The translations under genes and the position numbers were made by a program. Positions 13,322 to 24,100 of a stretch of 64,000 nucleotides of DNA are shown piece after piece. Positions within the stretch are counted from its first letter, which is position 1. Each line of letters begins with the position of its first letter. The stretch comes from Clusia tigrina (taxonomy: Eukaryota > Arthropoda > Insecta > Diptera > Clusiidae). Location of the stretch: the NCBI GenBank assembly GCA_920105625.2, contig OV050030.1, positions 254,355,889 through 254,419,888 on the forward strand. Direction: 5' to 3'. The notes beneath the pieces were generated by a model. The model was not told where the DNA came from and did no database searches. It worked only from the letters and a program-made list of their open reading frames with translations.

Positions 13322-15866
13322 CAAGAGGCTAGAGTACTTTATTGTTAGAAAATTTCAAGGTTTTATGACGCTCCAGTAAAAAGTTACAAGCATTTGTATG
13401 TTGCAAACTTTGATAGGTGTAGGACGTACCGTATAGAAGTTAGGGCCATTTGAAGTTTTAGCAGTGTTTGATTTGGGACTCAGGGGTGGTATAGCTTTGA
13501 GCGGTAGCTTAAATTGACAAGAGGCTCGAGTATTTTATTGTTACAAAATCTCAAGTTTTTATGACGCTCCAGTAAAAAGTTACAAGCATTTGAATATTGC
13601 AAACTTTGATAGGTGTAGGACGAACCATATAGAAGTTAGGGCCATTTGAAGTTTTATCAGTGTTTGATTTGGGACTCAAGGGTAGCATAGCTTTGAGCGA
13701 TAGCTTAAATTGACAAGAGGCTCGAGTACTTTATTGTTACAAAATTTCAAGGTTTTATGACGCCCCAGTTAATAGTTACAAGCATTTGTATGTTGCAAAC
13801 TTTGATAGGTGTAGAACGTACCGTATAGAAGTTAGAGCCATTTGAAGTTTTATCAGTGTTTGATTTGGGACTCAAGGGTAGCATAGCTTTGAGCGATAAC
13901 TTAAATTGACAAGAGGCTTAAGTACTTTATTGTTACAAAATTTTAAGGATTTATGACGCTCCAGTAAAAAGTTACAAGCATTTGTATGTTGCAAACTTTG
14001 ATAGGTGTAGGATGTACCGTATAGAAGTTAGGGCCAGTTGAAGTTTTATCAGTGTTTGCTTTGGGACTCAAGGGTAGCATAGCTTTGAGCGATAACTTAA
14101 ATTGACAAGAGGCTCGAGTACTTAATTGTTATAAAATTTCAAGTTTTTCTGACGCTCCAGTAAAAAGTTACAAGCATTTGTATGTTGCAAACTTTGATAG
14201 GTGTGGGATGTACCGTATAGAAGTTAGGGCCATTTGAAGTTTTTTCAGTGTTTGATTTGGGACTCAAGGATAGCATAGCTTTGAGCGATAGCTTAAATTG
14301 ACAAGAGGTTCGAGTACTTTATTGTTACAAAATTTCAAGGTTTTATGACGCTCCAATAAAAAGTTACAAGCATTTGTATGTTGCAAACTTTGATAGTTGT
14401 AGGACGTATCGTATAGAAGTTAGAGCCATTTGAAGTTTTATAAGTGTTTGATTTGGGACTCAAGGGTAGCACAGCTTTGAGCGATAGCTTAAATTGACAA
14501 GAGGCTCGAGTACTTTATTGTTACAAAATTTCAAGGTTTTATGACGCTCCAGTAAAAAGTTACAAGCCTTTGTATGTTGCAAACTTTGATAGGTGTAGGA
14601 CGTACCGTATAGAAGTTATGGCCATTTGAAGTTTTATCAATGTTTGATTTGGGACTCAAGGGTAGCATAGCTTTGAGAGATAGCTTAAATTGACAAGAGG
14701 CTCGAGTACTTAATTGTTACAAAATTTCAAGGTTTTATGACGCTCAAGTAAAAAGTTACAAGCATTTGTATGTTGCAAACTTTGATAGGTGTAGGACGTA
14801 CCGTATAAAAGTTAGAGCCATTTGAAGTTTTATCAGTGTTTGATTTGGGACTCAAGGGTAGCATGGCTTTCAGCGATAGCTTAAATTGACAAGAGGCTCG
14901 AGTACTTTATTGTTACAAAATTTCAAGGTTTTATGACGCTCCAGTAAAAAGTTACAAGCATTTATATGTTGCAAACTTTGATAGGTGTAGGACGTACCGT
15001 ATAGAAGTTAGGGCCATTTGAAATTTATCAGTGTTTGATTTGGGACTCAAGGGTAGCATAGCTTTGAGCGATAGCTTAAATTGACAAGAGGCTCGAGTAC
15101 TTAATTGTTACAAAATTTCAAGGTTTTATGACGTTCCAGTAAAAGTTACAAGCATTTGTATGTTGCAAACTTTGATAGGTGTAGGACGTACCGTATAGAA
15201 GTTAGAGCAATTTGAAGTTTTATCAGTGTTTGATTTGGGACTCAAGGGTAGCATAGCTTTGAGCGATAGCTTAAATTGACAAGAGGCTCGAGTACTTTAT
15301 TGTTACAAAATTTCAAGGTTTTATGACGCTCCAGTAAAAAGTTACAAGCATTTGTATGTTGCAAACTTTGATAGGTGTAGGACGTACCGTATAGAAGTTA
15401 GGGCCATTTGAAGTTTTATTAGTGTTTGATTTGGGACTCAAGGGTAGCATAGGTTTGAGCGATAGCTTAAATTGACAAGAGGCTCGAGTACTTAATTGTT
15501 ACACAATTCCAAGGTTTTATGACGCTCCAGTAAAAAGTTACAAGCATTTGTATGTTGCAAACTTTGATAGGTGTAGGACGTACCGTATATAAGTTAGGGT
15601 CATTTGAAGTTTTATCAGTGTTTGATTTGGGACTCAAGGGTAGCATAGCTTTGAGCGATAGCTTAAATTGACAAGAGGCTCGAGTACTTTATTGTTACAA
15701 AATTTCAAGGTTTTATGACGCTCCATTAAAAGTTACAAGCCTTTGTATGTTGCAAACTTTGATAGGTGTAGGACGTACCGTATAGAAGTTAGGGCCATTT
15801 GAAGTTTTATCAGTGTTTGATTTGGGACTCAAGGGTAGCATAGCTTTGAGAGATAGATTAAATTGA
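13322..15866 (+). repeat. 13-monomer HOR (2,545 bp), copy 2
   Basis: Repeats every marker of the preceding 2,545 bp in the same order, with only scattered substitutions (for example TTAGAAAATTT near 13,345, GCGGTAGC near 13,502 and GCATGGCTTTC near 14,863). After the monomer with CCATTAAAAG the array moves into a different, 8-monomer HOR, so this is a tandem pair with no third copy. Confidence 0.9.
13714..14497 (+). repeat. Four-monomer cassette, copy 5 (inside 13-mer copy 2)
   Basis: Same four ordered monomers, 2,545 bp after copy 4. It shares copy 4's private changes (GTAGAACGTACC in the first monomer, GTAGCACAGC at the end of the last), which confirms that it was duplicated as part of the 13-mer. 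Confidence 0.85.
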
Positions 15867-16454
15867 CAAGAGGCTCGAGTACTTAATTGTTACAAAATTT
15901 CAAGGTTTTATGACGCTCCAGTAAAAAGTTACAAGCATTTGTATGTTGCAAACTTTGATAGGTGTAGGACGTACCGTATAAAAGTTAGAGCCATTTGAAG
16001 TTTTATCAGTGTTTGATTTGGGACTCAAGGGTAGCATAGCTTTGAGCGATAGCTTAAATTGACAAGAGGCTCGAGTACTTTATTGTTACAAAATTTCAAG
16101 GTTTTATGACGCTCCAGTAAAAAGTTACAAGCATTTGTATGTTGCAAACTTTGATAGGTGTAGGACGTACCGTATAGAAGTTAGGGCAATTTGAAGTTTT
16201 ATCAGTGTTTGATTTGGGACTCAGGGGTGGCATAGCTTTGAGCGATAGCTTAAATTGACAAGAGGCTCGAGTACTTAATTGTTACACAATTTGAAGGTTT
16301 TATGACGCTCCAGTAAAAAGTTACAAGCATTTGTATGTTGCAAACTTTGATAGGTGTAGGACGTACCGTATATAAGTTAGGGCCATTTGAAGTTTTATCA
16401 GTGTTTGATTTGGGACTCAAGGGTAGCATAGCTTTGAGCGATAGCTTAAATTGA

Positions 16455-17251
16455 CAATAGGCTCGAGTACTTTATTGTTACAAAATTTTAAGGTTTTATG
16501 ACGCCCCAGTTAATAGTTACAAGCATTTGTATGTTGCAAACTTTGATAGGTGTAGGACGTACCGTATAGAAGTTAGAGCCATTTGAAGTTTTATCAGTGT
16601 TTGATTTGGGACTCAAGGGTAGCATAGCTTTGAGCGATAGCTTAAATTGACAAGAGGCTTAAGTACTTTATTGTTACAAAATTTTAAGGATTTATGACGC
16701 TCCAGTAAAAAGTTACAAGCATTTGTATGTTGCAAACTTTGATAGGTGTAGGATGTACCGTATAGAAGTTAGCGCCAGTTGAAGTTTTATCAGTGTTTGA
16801 TTTGGGACTCAAGGGTAGCATAGCTTTGAGCGATAGCTTAAATTGACAAGAGGCTCGAGTACTTAATTGTTACAAAATTTCAAGTTTTTCTGACGCTCCA
16901 GTAAAAAGTTACAAGCATTTGTATGTTGCAAACTTTGATAGGTGTGGGACGTACCGTATAGAAGTTAGGGCCATTTGAAGTTTTTTCAGTGTTTGATTTG
17001 GGACTCAAGGATAGCATAGCTTTGAGCGATAGCTTAAATTGACAAGAGGTTCGAGTACTTTATTGTTACAAAATTTCAAGGTTTTATGACGCTCCAATAA
17101 AAAGTTACAAGCATTTGTATGTTGCAAACTTTGATAGTTGTAGGACGTATCGTATAGAAGTTAGAGCCATTTGAAGTTTTATAAGTGTTTGATTTGGGAC
17201 TCAAGGGTAGCATAGCTTTGAGCGATAGCTTTGAGCGATAGCTTAAATTGA
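16455..17251 (+). repeat. Four-monomer cassette, copy 6 (with 13-bp insertion)
   Basis: Monomers 4 to 7 of the 8-mer HOR, 2,741 bp after cassette copy 5 (14 monomers less 3 bp). The last monomer is 209 bp long because of the internal 13-bp duplication. Confidence 0.85.
17043..17251 (+). repeat. 209-bp length-variant monomer (13-bp microduplication)
   Basis: Around 17,216-17,242 the sequence AGCGATAGCTTTG occurs as an extra copy. The normal monomer carries TAGCTT twice, exactly 13 bp apart, so slippage or unequal exchange between these two hexamers gives this product. It is the only such monomer found. Confidence 0.9.
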
Positions 17252-17447
17252 CAAGAGGCTCGAGTACTTTATTGTTACAAATTTCCAAGGTTTTATGACG
17301 CTCCAGTAAAAAGTTACAAGCCTTTGTATGTTGCAAACTTTGATAGGTGTAGGACGTACCGTATAGAAGTAAGGGCCGTTTGAAGTTTTATCAGTGTTTG
17401 ATTTGGGACTCAAGGGTAGCATAGCTTTGAGAGATAGCTTAAATTGA

Positions 17448-19015
17448 CAAGAGGCTCGAGTACTTAATTGTTACAAAATTTCAAGGTTTTATGACGCTCC
17501 AGTAAAAAGTTACAAGCATTTGTATGTTGCAAACTTTGATAGGTGTAGGACGTACCGTATAAAAGTTAGAGTCATTTGAAGATTTATTAGTGTTTGATTT
17601 GGGACTCAAGGGTAGCATAGCTTTGAGCGATAGCTTAAATTGACAAGAGGCTCGAGTACTTTATTGTTACAAAATTTCAAAGTTTTATGACGCTCCAGTA
17701 AAAAGTTACAAGCATTTGTATGTTGCAAACTTTGATAGGTGTAGGACGTACCGTATAGAAGTTAGGGCCATTTGAAGTTTTATCAGTGTTTGATTTGGGA
17801 CTCAGGGGTGGCATAGCTTTGAGCGATAGCTTAAATTGACAAGAGGCTCGAGTACTTAATTGTTACACAATTTGAAGGTTTTATGACGCTCCAGTAAAAA
17901 GTTACAAGCATTTGTATGTTGCAAACTTTGATAGGTGTAGGACGTACCGTATATAAGTTAGGGCCATTTGAAGTTTTATCAGTGTTTGATTTGGGACTCA
18001 AGGGTAGCATAGCTTTGAGCGATAGCTTAAATTGACAAGAGGCTCGAGTACTTTATTATTACAAAATTTCAAGGTTTTATGACGCCCCAGTTAATAGTTA
18101 CAAGCATTTGTATGTTGCAAACTTTGATAAGTGTAGGACGTACCGTATAGAAGTTAGAGCCATTTGAAGTTTTATCAGTGTTTGATTTGGGACTCAAGGG
18201 TAGCATAGCTTTGCGCGATAGCTTAAATTGACAAGAGGCTTAAGTACTTTATTGTTACAAAATTTTAAGAATTTATGACGCTCCAGTAAAAAGTTACAAG
18301 CATTTGTATGTTGCAAACTTTGATAGGTGTAGGATGTACCGTATAGAAGTTAGGGCCAGTTGAAGTTTTATCAGTGTTTGATTTGGGACTCAAGGGTAGC
18401 ATAGCTTTGAGCGATAGCTTAAATTGACAAGAGGCTCGAGTACTTAATTGTTACAAAATTTCAAGTTTTTCTGACGCTCCAGTAAAAAGTTACAAGCATT
18501 TGTATGTTGCAAACTTTGCTAGGTGTGGGACGTACCGTATAGAAGTTAGGGCCATTTGAAGTTTTTTCAGTGTTTGATTTGGGACTCAAGGATAGCATAG
18601 CTTTGAGCGATAGCTTAAATTGACAAGAGGTTCGAGTACTTTATTGTTACAAAATTTCAAGGTTTTATGACGTTCCAATAAAAAGTTACAAGCATTTGTA
18701 TGTTGCAAACTTTGATAGTTGCAGGACGTATCGTATAGAAGTTAGAGCCATTTGAAGTTTTATAAGTGTTTGATTTGGGACTCAAGGGTAGCATAGCTTT
18801 GAGCGATAGCTTAAATTGACAAGAGGCTCGAGTACTTTATTGTTACAAAATTTCAAGGTTTTATGACGCTCCAGTAAAAAGTTACAAGCCTTTGTATGTT
18901 GCAAACTTTGATAGGTATAGGACGTACCGTATAGAAGTTAGGGCCGTTTGAAGTTTTATCAGTGTTTGATTTGGGACTCAAGGGTAGCATAGCTTTGAGA
19001 GATAGCTTAAATTGA
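17448..19015 (+). repeat. 8-monomer HOR, copy 2 (1,568 bp)
   Basis: Contains all eight monomer types in the standard order and is exactly 8 x 196 bp, measured between GAGAGATAG markers at 17,429 and 18,997. Private changes include GAAGATTTATTAG near 17,578 in monomer 1, shared with copies 3 and 4, so those copies are closer to this one than to copy 1. Confidence 0.9.
18036..18819 (+). repeat. Four-monomer cassette, copy 7
   Basis: Monomers 4 to 7 of 8-mer copy 2, 1,581 bp after cassette copy 6. The difference from 1,568 is the 13-bp insertion in copy 6. Confidence 0.85.
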
Positions 19016-20583
19016 CAAGAGGCTCGAGTACTTAATTGTTACAAAATTTCAAGGTTTTATGACGCTCCAGTAAAAAGTTACAAGCATTTGTATGTTGCAA
19101 ACTTTGATAGGTGTAGGACGTACCGTATAAAAGTTAGAGCCATTTGAAGATTTATTAGTGTTTGATTTGGGACTCAAGGGTAGCATAGCTTTGAGCGATA
19201 GCTTAAATTGACAAGAGGCTCGAGTACTTTATTGTTACAAAATTTCAAGGTTTTATGACGCTCCAGTAAAAAGTTAGTAGCATTTGTATGTTGCAAACTT
19301 TGATAGGTGTAGGACGTACCGTATAGAAGTTAGAGCCATTTGAAGTTTTATCAGTGTTTGATTTGGGACTCAAGGGTAGCACAGCTTTGAGCGATAGCTT
19401 AAATTGACAAGAGGCTTAAGTACTTTATTGTTACAAAATTTCAAGGATTTATAACGCTCCAGTAAAAAGTTACAAGCATTTGTATGTTGCAAACTTTGAT
19501 AGGTGTAGGATGTACCGTATAGAAGTTAGGGCCAGTTGAAATTTTATCAGTGTTTGATTTGGGACTCAAGGGTAGCATAGCTTTGAGCGATAGCTTAAAT
19601 TGACAAGAGGCTCGAGTACTTAATTGTTACAAAATTTCAAGTTTTTCTGACGCTCCAGTAAAAAGTTACAAGCATTTGTATGTTGCAAACTTTGATAGGT
19701 GTGGGACGTACCGTATAGAAGCTAGGGCCATTTGAAGTTTTATCAGTGTTTGATTTGGGACTCAAGGGTAGCATAGCTTTGAGCGATAGCTTAAATTGAC
19801 AAGAGGCTTAAGTACTTTATTGTTACAAAATTTTAAGGATTTATGACGGTCCAGTAAAAAGTTACAAGCATTTGTATGTTGCAAACTTTGATAGGTGTAG
19901 GATGTACCGTATAGAAGCTAGGGCCAGTTGAAGTTTTATCAGTGTTTGATTTGGGACTCAAGGGTAGCATAGCTTTGAGCGATAGCTTAAATTGACAAGA
20001 GGCTCGAGTACTTAATTGTTACAAAATTTCAAGTTTTTCTGACGCTCCAGTAAAAAGTTACAAGCATTTGTATGTTGCAAACTTTGCTAGGTGTGGGACG
20101 TACCGTATAGAAGTTAGGGCCATTTGAAGTTTTTTCAGTGTTTGATTTGGGACTCAAGGATAGCATAGCTTTGAGCGATAGCTTAAATTGACAAGAGGTT
20201 CGAGTACTTTATTGTTATAAAATTTCAAGGTTTTATGACGCTCAAATAAAAAGTTACAAGCATTTGTATGTTGCAAACTTTGATAGTTGTAGGACGTATC
20301 GTATAGAAGTTAGAGCCATTTGAAGTTTTATAAGTGTTTGATTTGGGACTCAAGGGTAGCATAGCTTTGAGCGATAGCTTAAATTGACAAGAGGCTCGAG
20401 TACTTTATTGTTACAAAATTTCAAGGTTTTATGACGCTCCAGTAAAAAGTTACAAGCCTTTGTATGTTGCAAACTTTGATAGGAGTAGGACGTACCGTAT
20501 AGAAGTTAGGGCCGTTTGAAGTTTTATCAGTGTTTGATTCGGGACTCAAGGGTAGCATAGCTTTGAGAGATAGCTTAAATTGA
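19016..20583 (+). repeat. 8-monomer HOR, copy 3, internally rearranged
   Basis: The length is exactly 1,568 bp but the order is 1, hybrid 2/4, 5, 6, 5, 6, 7, 8. The second monomer (19,212-19,407) starts like type 2 and ends like type 4 (TTAGAGCC, GTAGCACAGC), so types 3 and most of 4 are missing. The type 5 and 6 pair (CTTAAG, then TTTTTCTGACG) is present twice. A two-monomer loss and a two-monomer gain therefore cancel in length. A length-based HOR caller would miss this. Confidence 0.85.
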
Positions 20584-21955
20584 CAAGAGGCTCGAGTACT
20601 TAACTGTTACAAAATTTCAAGGTTTTATGACGCTCCAGTAAAAAGTTACAAGCATTTGTATGTTGCAAACTTTGATAGGTGTAGGACATACCGTATAAAA
20701 GTTAGAGCCATTTGAAGATTTATTAGTGTTTGATTTGGGACTCAAGGGTAGCATAGCTTTGAGCGATAGCTTAAATTGACAAGAGGCTCGAGTACTTTAT
20801 TGTTACAAAATTTCAAGGTTTTATGACGCTCCAGTAAAAAGTTACAAGCATTTGTATGTTGCCAACTTTGATAGGTGTAGGACGTACCGTATAGAAGTTA
20901 GGGCTATTTGAAGGTTTATCAGTGTTTGATTTGGGACTCAAGGGTGGCATAGCTTTGAGCGATAGCTTAAATTCACAAGAGGCTCGAGTACTTAATTGTT
21001 ACACAATTTGAAGGTTTTATGACGCTCCAGTAAAAAGTTACAAGCATTTGTATGTTGCAAACTTTGATAGGTATAGGACGTACCGTATATAAGTTAGGGC
21101 CATTTGAAGTTTTATCAGTGTTTGATTTGGGACTCAAGGGTAGCATAGCTTTGAGCGATAGCTTAAATTGACAAGAGGCTCGAGTACTTTATTGTTACAA
21201 AATTTCAAGGTTTTATGACGCCCCAGTTAAAAGTTACAAGCATTTGTATGTTGCAAACTTTGATAGGTGTAGGACGTACCGTATAGAAGTTAGAGCCATT
21301 TGAAGTTTTATCAGTGTTTGATTTGGGACTCAAGGGTAGCACAGCTTTGAGCGATAGCTTAAATTGACAAGAGGCTTAAGTACTTTATTGTTACAAAATT
21401 TCAAGGATTTATGACGCTCCAGTAAAAAGTTACAAGCATTTGTATGTTGCAAACTTTGATAGGTGTAGGATGTACCGTATAGAAGTTAGGGCCAGTTGAA
21501 ATTTTATCAGTGTTTGATTTGGGACTCAAGGGTAGCATAGCTTTGAGCGATAGCTTAAATTGACAAGAGGCTCGAGTACTTAATTGTTACAAAATTTCAA
21601 GTTTTTCTGACGCTCCAGTAAAAAGTTACAAGCATTTGTATGTTGCAAACTTTGATAGGTATGGGACGTACTGTATAGAAGTTAGGGCCATTTGAAGTTT
21701 TATCAGTGTTTGATTTGGGACTCAAGGATAGCATAGCTTTGAGCGATAGCTTAAATTGACAAGAGGTTCGAGTACTTTATTATTACAAAATTTCAAGGTT
21801 TTATGACGCTCCAATAAAAAGTTACAAGCATTTGTATGTTGCAAACTTTGATAGTTGTAGGACGTATCGTATAGAAGTTAGAGCCATCTGAAGTTTTATA
21901 AGTGTTTGATTTGGGACTCAAGAGTAGCATAGCTTTGAGCGATAGCTTAAATTGA
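20584..21955 (+). repeat. 8-monomer HOR, copy 4, incomplete (seven monomers)
   Basis: Types 1 to 7 follow in the standard order, including ACACAATTTGAAGG, CCCCAGTTAAAAG (a variant of CCCCAGTTAATAG), CTTAAG, TTTTTCTGACG and GGTTCG/CCAATAAAAAG. The eighth monomer is not the AAGCCTTTG type, so the 8-mer array ends here. Confidence 0.85.
21172..21955 (+). repeat. Four-monomer cassette, copy 8 (last)
   Basis: Monomers 4 to 7 of 8-mer copy 4, 3,136 bp (16 monomers) after cassette copy 7. The intervening HOR copy has no intact CCCCAG monomer. No complete cassette was seen after this point in the window. Confidence 0.82.
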
Positions 21956-23164
21956 CAAGAGGCTCGAGTACTTTATTGTTACAAAATTTCAAGTTTTTAT
22001 GACGCTCCAGTAAAAAGTTACAAGCATTTGTATGTTGCAAACTTTGATAGGTGTAGGACGTACCGTATAGAAGTTAGGGCCATTTGAAATTTATCAGTGT
22101 TTGATTTGGGACTCAAGGGTAGCATAGCTTTGAGCGATAGCTTAAATTGACAAGAGGCTCGAGTACTTAATTGTTACAAAATTTCAAGGTTTTATGATGC
22201 TCCAGTAAAAGTTACAAGCATTTGTATGTTGCAAACTTTGATAGGTGTAGGACGTACCGTATAGAAGTTAGGGCCATTTGAAGTTTTATCAGTGTGTGAT
22301 TTGGGACTCAAGGGTAGCATAGGTTTGAGCGATAGCTTAAATTGACAAGAGGCTCGAGTACTTAATTGTTACACAATTTCAAGGTTTTATGACGCTCCAG
22401 TAAAAAGTTACAAGCATTTGTATGTTGCAAACTTTGATAGGTGTAGGACGTACCGTAGATAAGTTAGGGCCATTTGAAGTTTTATCAGTGTTTGATTTGG
22501 GACTCAAGGGTAACATAGCTTTGAGCGATAGCTTAAATTGACAAGAGGCTCCAGTACTTTATTGTTACAAAATTTCAAGGTTTTATGACGCTCCAGTAAA
22601 AAGTTACAAGCCTTTGCATGTTGCAAACTTTGATAGGTGTAGGATGTACCGTATAGAAGTTAGGGCCAGTTGAAGTTTTATCAGTGTTTGATTTGGGACT
22701 CAAGGGTAGCATAGCTTTGAGCGATAGCTTAACTTGACAAGAGGCTCGAGTACTTAATTGTTACAAAATTTCAAGTTTTTCTGACGCTCCAGTAAAAAGT
22801 TACAAGCATTTGTATGTTGCAAAGTTTGATAGGTGTGGGACGTATCGTATAGAAGTTAGGGCCATTTGAAGTTTTATCAGTGTTTGATTTGGGACTCAAG
22901 GGTAGCATAACTTTGAGCGATAGCTTAAATTGACAAGAGGCTCGAGTACTTAATTGTTACAAAATTTCAGGGTTTTATGACGCTCCAGCAAAAAGTTACA
23001 AGCATTTGTATGTTGCAAAGTTTGATAGGTGTGGGACGTACCATATAGAAGTTAGGGCCATTTGAAATTGTATCAGTGTTTGATTTGGGACTCAAGGGTA
23101 GCATAGCTTTGAGCGATAGCTTAAATTGACAAGAGGCTCGAGTACTTTATTGTTACAAAATTTC
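21956..23164 (+). repeat. Transitional subfamily 1 monomers
   Basis: Six to seven monomers with markers borrowed from different neighbours. GAAATTTATCAG near 22,086 and GATGCTCCAGTAAAAG near 22,197 resemble part of the 13-mer HOR. CTCCAGTAC near 22,549, GCATAACTTTGAG near 22,906 and CAGGGTTTTATG near 22,968 resemble the super-repeat that follows. No internal period beyond the monomer was found. Confidence 0.75.
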
Positions 23165-23913
23165 AAGGTTTTATGACGCTCCAGTAAAAAGTTACAAGCA
23201 TTTGTATGTTGCAAACTTTGATAGGTGTAGGACGTACCGTATAGAAGTTAGGGCCATTTGAAGTTTTATCAGTGTTTGATTTGGGACTCAAGGATAGCAT
23301 AGCTTTGAGCGATAGCTTAAATTGACAAGAGGTTCGAGTACTTTATTGTTACAAAATTTCAAGGTTTTATGACGCTCCAGTAAAAAGTTACAAGCATTTG
23401 TATGTTGCAAACATTGATAGGTGTAGGACGTATCGTATAGAAGTTAGAGCCATTTGAAGTTTTATCAGTGTTTGATTTGGGACTCAAATGTAGCATAGCT
23501 TTGAGCGATAGCTTAAATTGACAAGAGGCTCCAGTACTTTATTGTTACAAAATTTCAAGGTTTTATGACGCTCCAGTAAAAAGTTACAAGCATTTGTATG
23601 TTGCAAACTTTGATAGGTGTAGGACGTACCGTATAGAAGTTAGGGCCATTTGAAGTTTTATCAGTGTTTGATTTGGGACTCAAGGGTAGCATAGCTTTGA
23701 GCGATAGCTTAAGTTGACAAGAGGCTCGAGTACTTAATTGTTACACAATTTCAAGGTTTTATGACGCTCCAGTAAAAAGTTACAAGCATTTGTATGTTGC
23801 AAACTTTGATAGGTGTAGGACGTACCGTATATAAGTTAGGACCATTTGAAGTTTTGTCAGTGTTTGATTTGGGACTCAAGGGTAGCATAGCTTTGAGCGA
23901 TAGCTTAAATTGA

Positions 23914-24100
23914 CAAGAGGCTCGAGTACTTAATTGTTACAAAATTTCAAGGTTTCAAGTAAAAAGTTACAAGCAGTTGTATCTTGCAAACTTTGATAGG
24001 TGTAGGACGTACCGTATAGAAGTTAAGGCCATTTGAAGTTTTATCAGTGTTTGATTTGGGACTTAAGGGTAGCATAGCTTTGAGCGATATCTTAAATTGA
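23914..24100 (+). repeat. 187-bp monomer (9-bp deletion, GGTTTCAAG form)
   Basis: GGTTTTATGACGCTCCAG of the consensus is reduced to GGTTTCAAG, a loss of 9 bp plus one substitution. The same form, with the rare GCAGTTGTATCTTGC downstream, recurs at 46,802-46,988 in the second super-repeat. Confidence 0.9.

Larger units (their letters stand above)
15867..17447 (+). repeat. 8-monomer HOR, copy 1 (1,581 bp)
   Basis: Monomer order: (1) CTTAATTG with ATAAAAGTTAGAGCC; (2) CTTTATTG ending GGGGTGG; (3) ACACAATTTGAAGG; (4) CCCCAGTTAATAG; (5) CTTAAG; (6) TTTTTCTGACG; (7) GGTTCG/CCAATAAAAAG; (8) AAGCCTTTG, ending in GAGAGATAG. The extra 13 bp over 1,568 comes from a microduplication in monomer 7 (17,209-17,240). 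Confidence 0.88.

Noticed and set aside
17076..17336. Minus-strand open reading frame of 86 codons
   Set aside because: It arises from the frame change caused by the 13-bp microduplication in the 209-bp monomer. It is again only satellite sequence.
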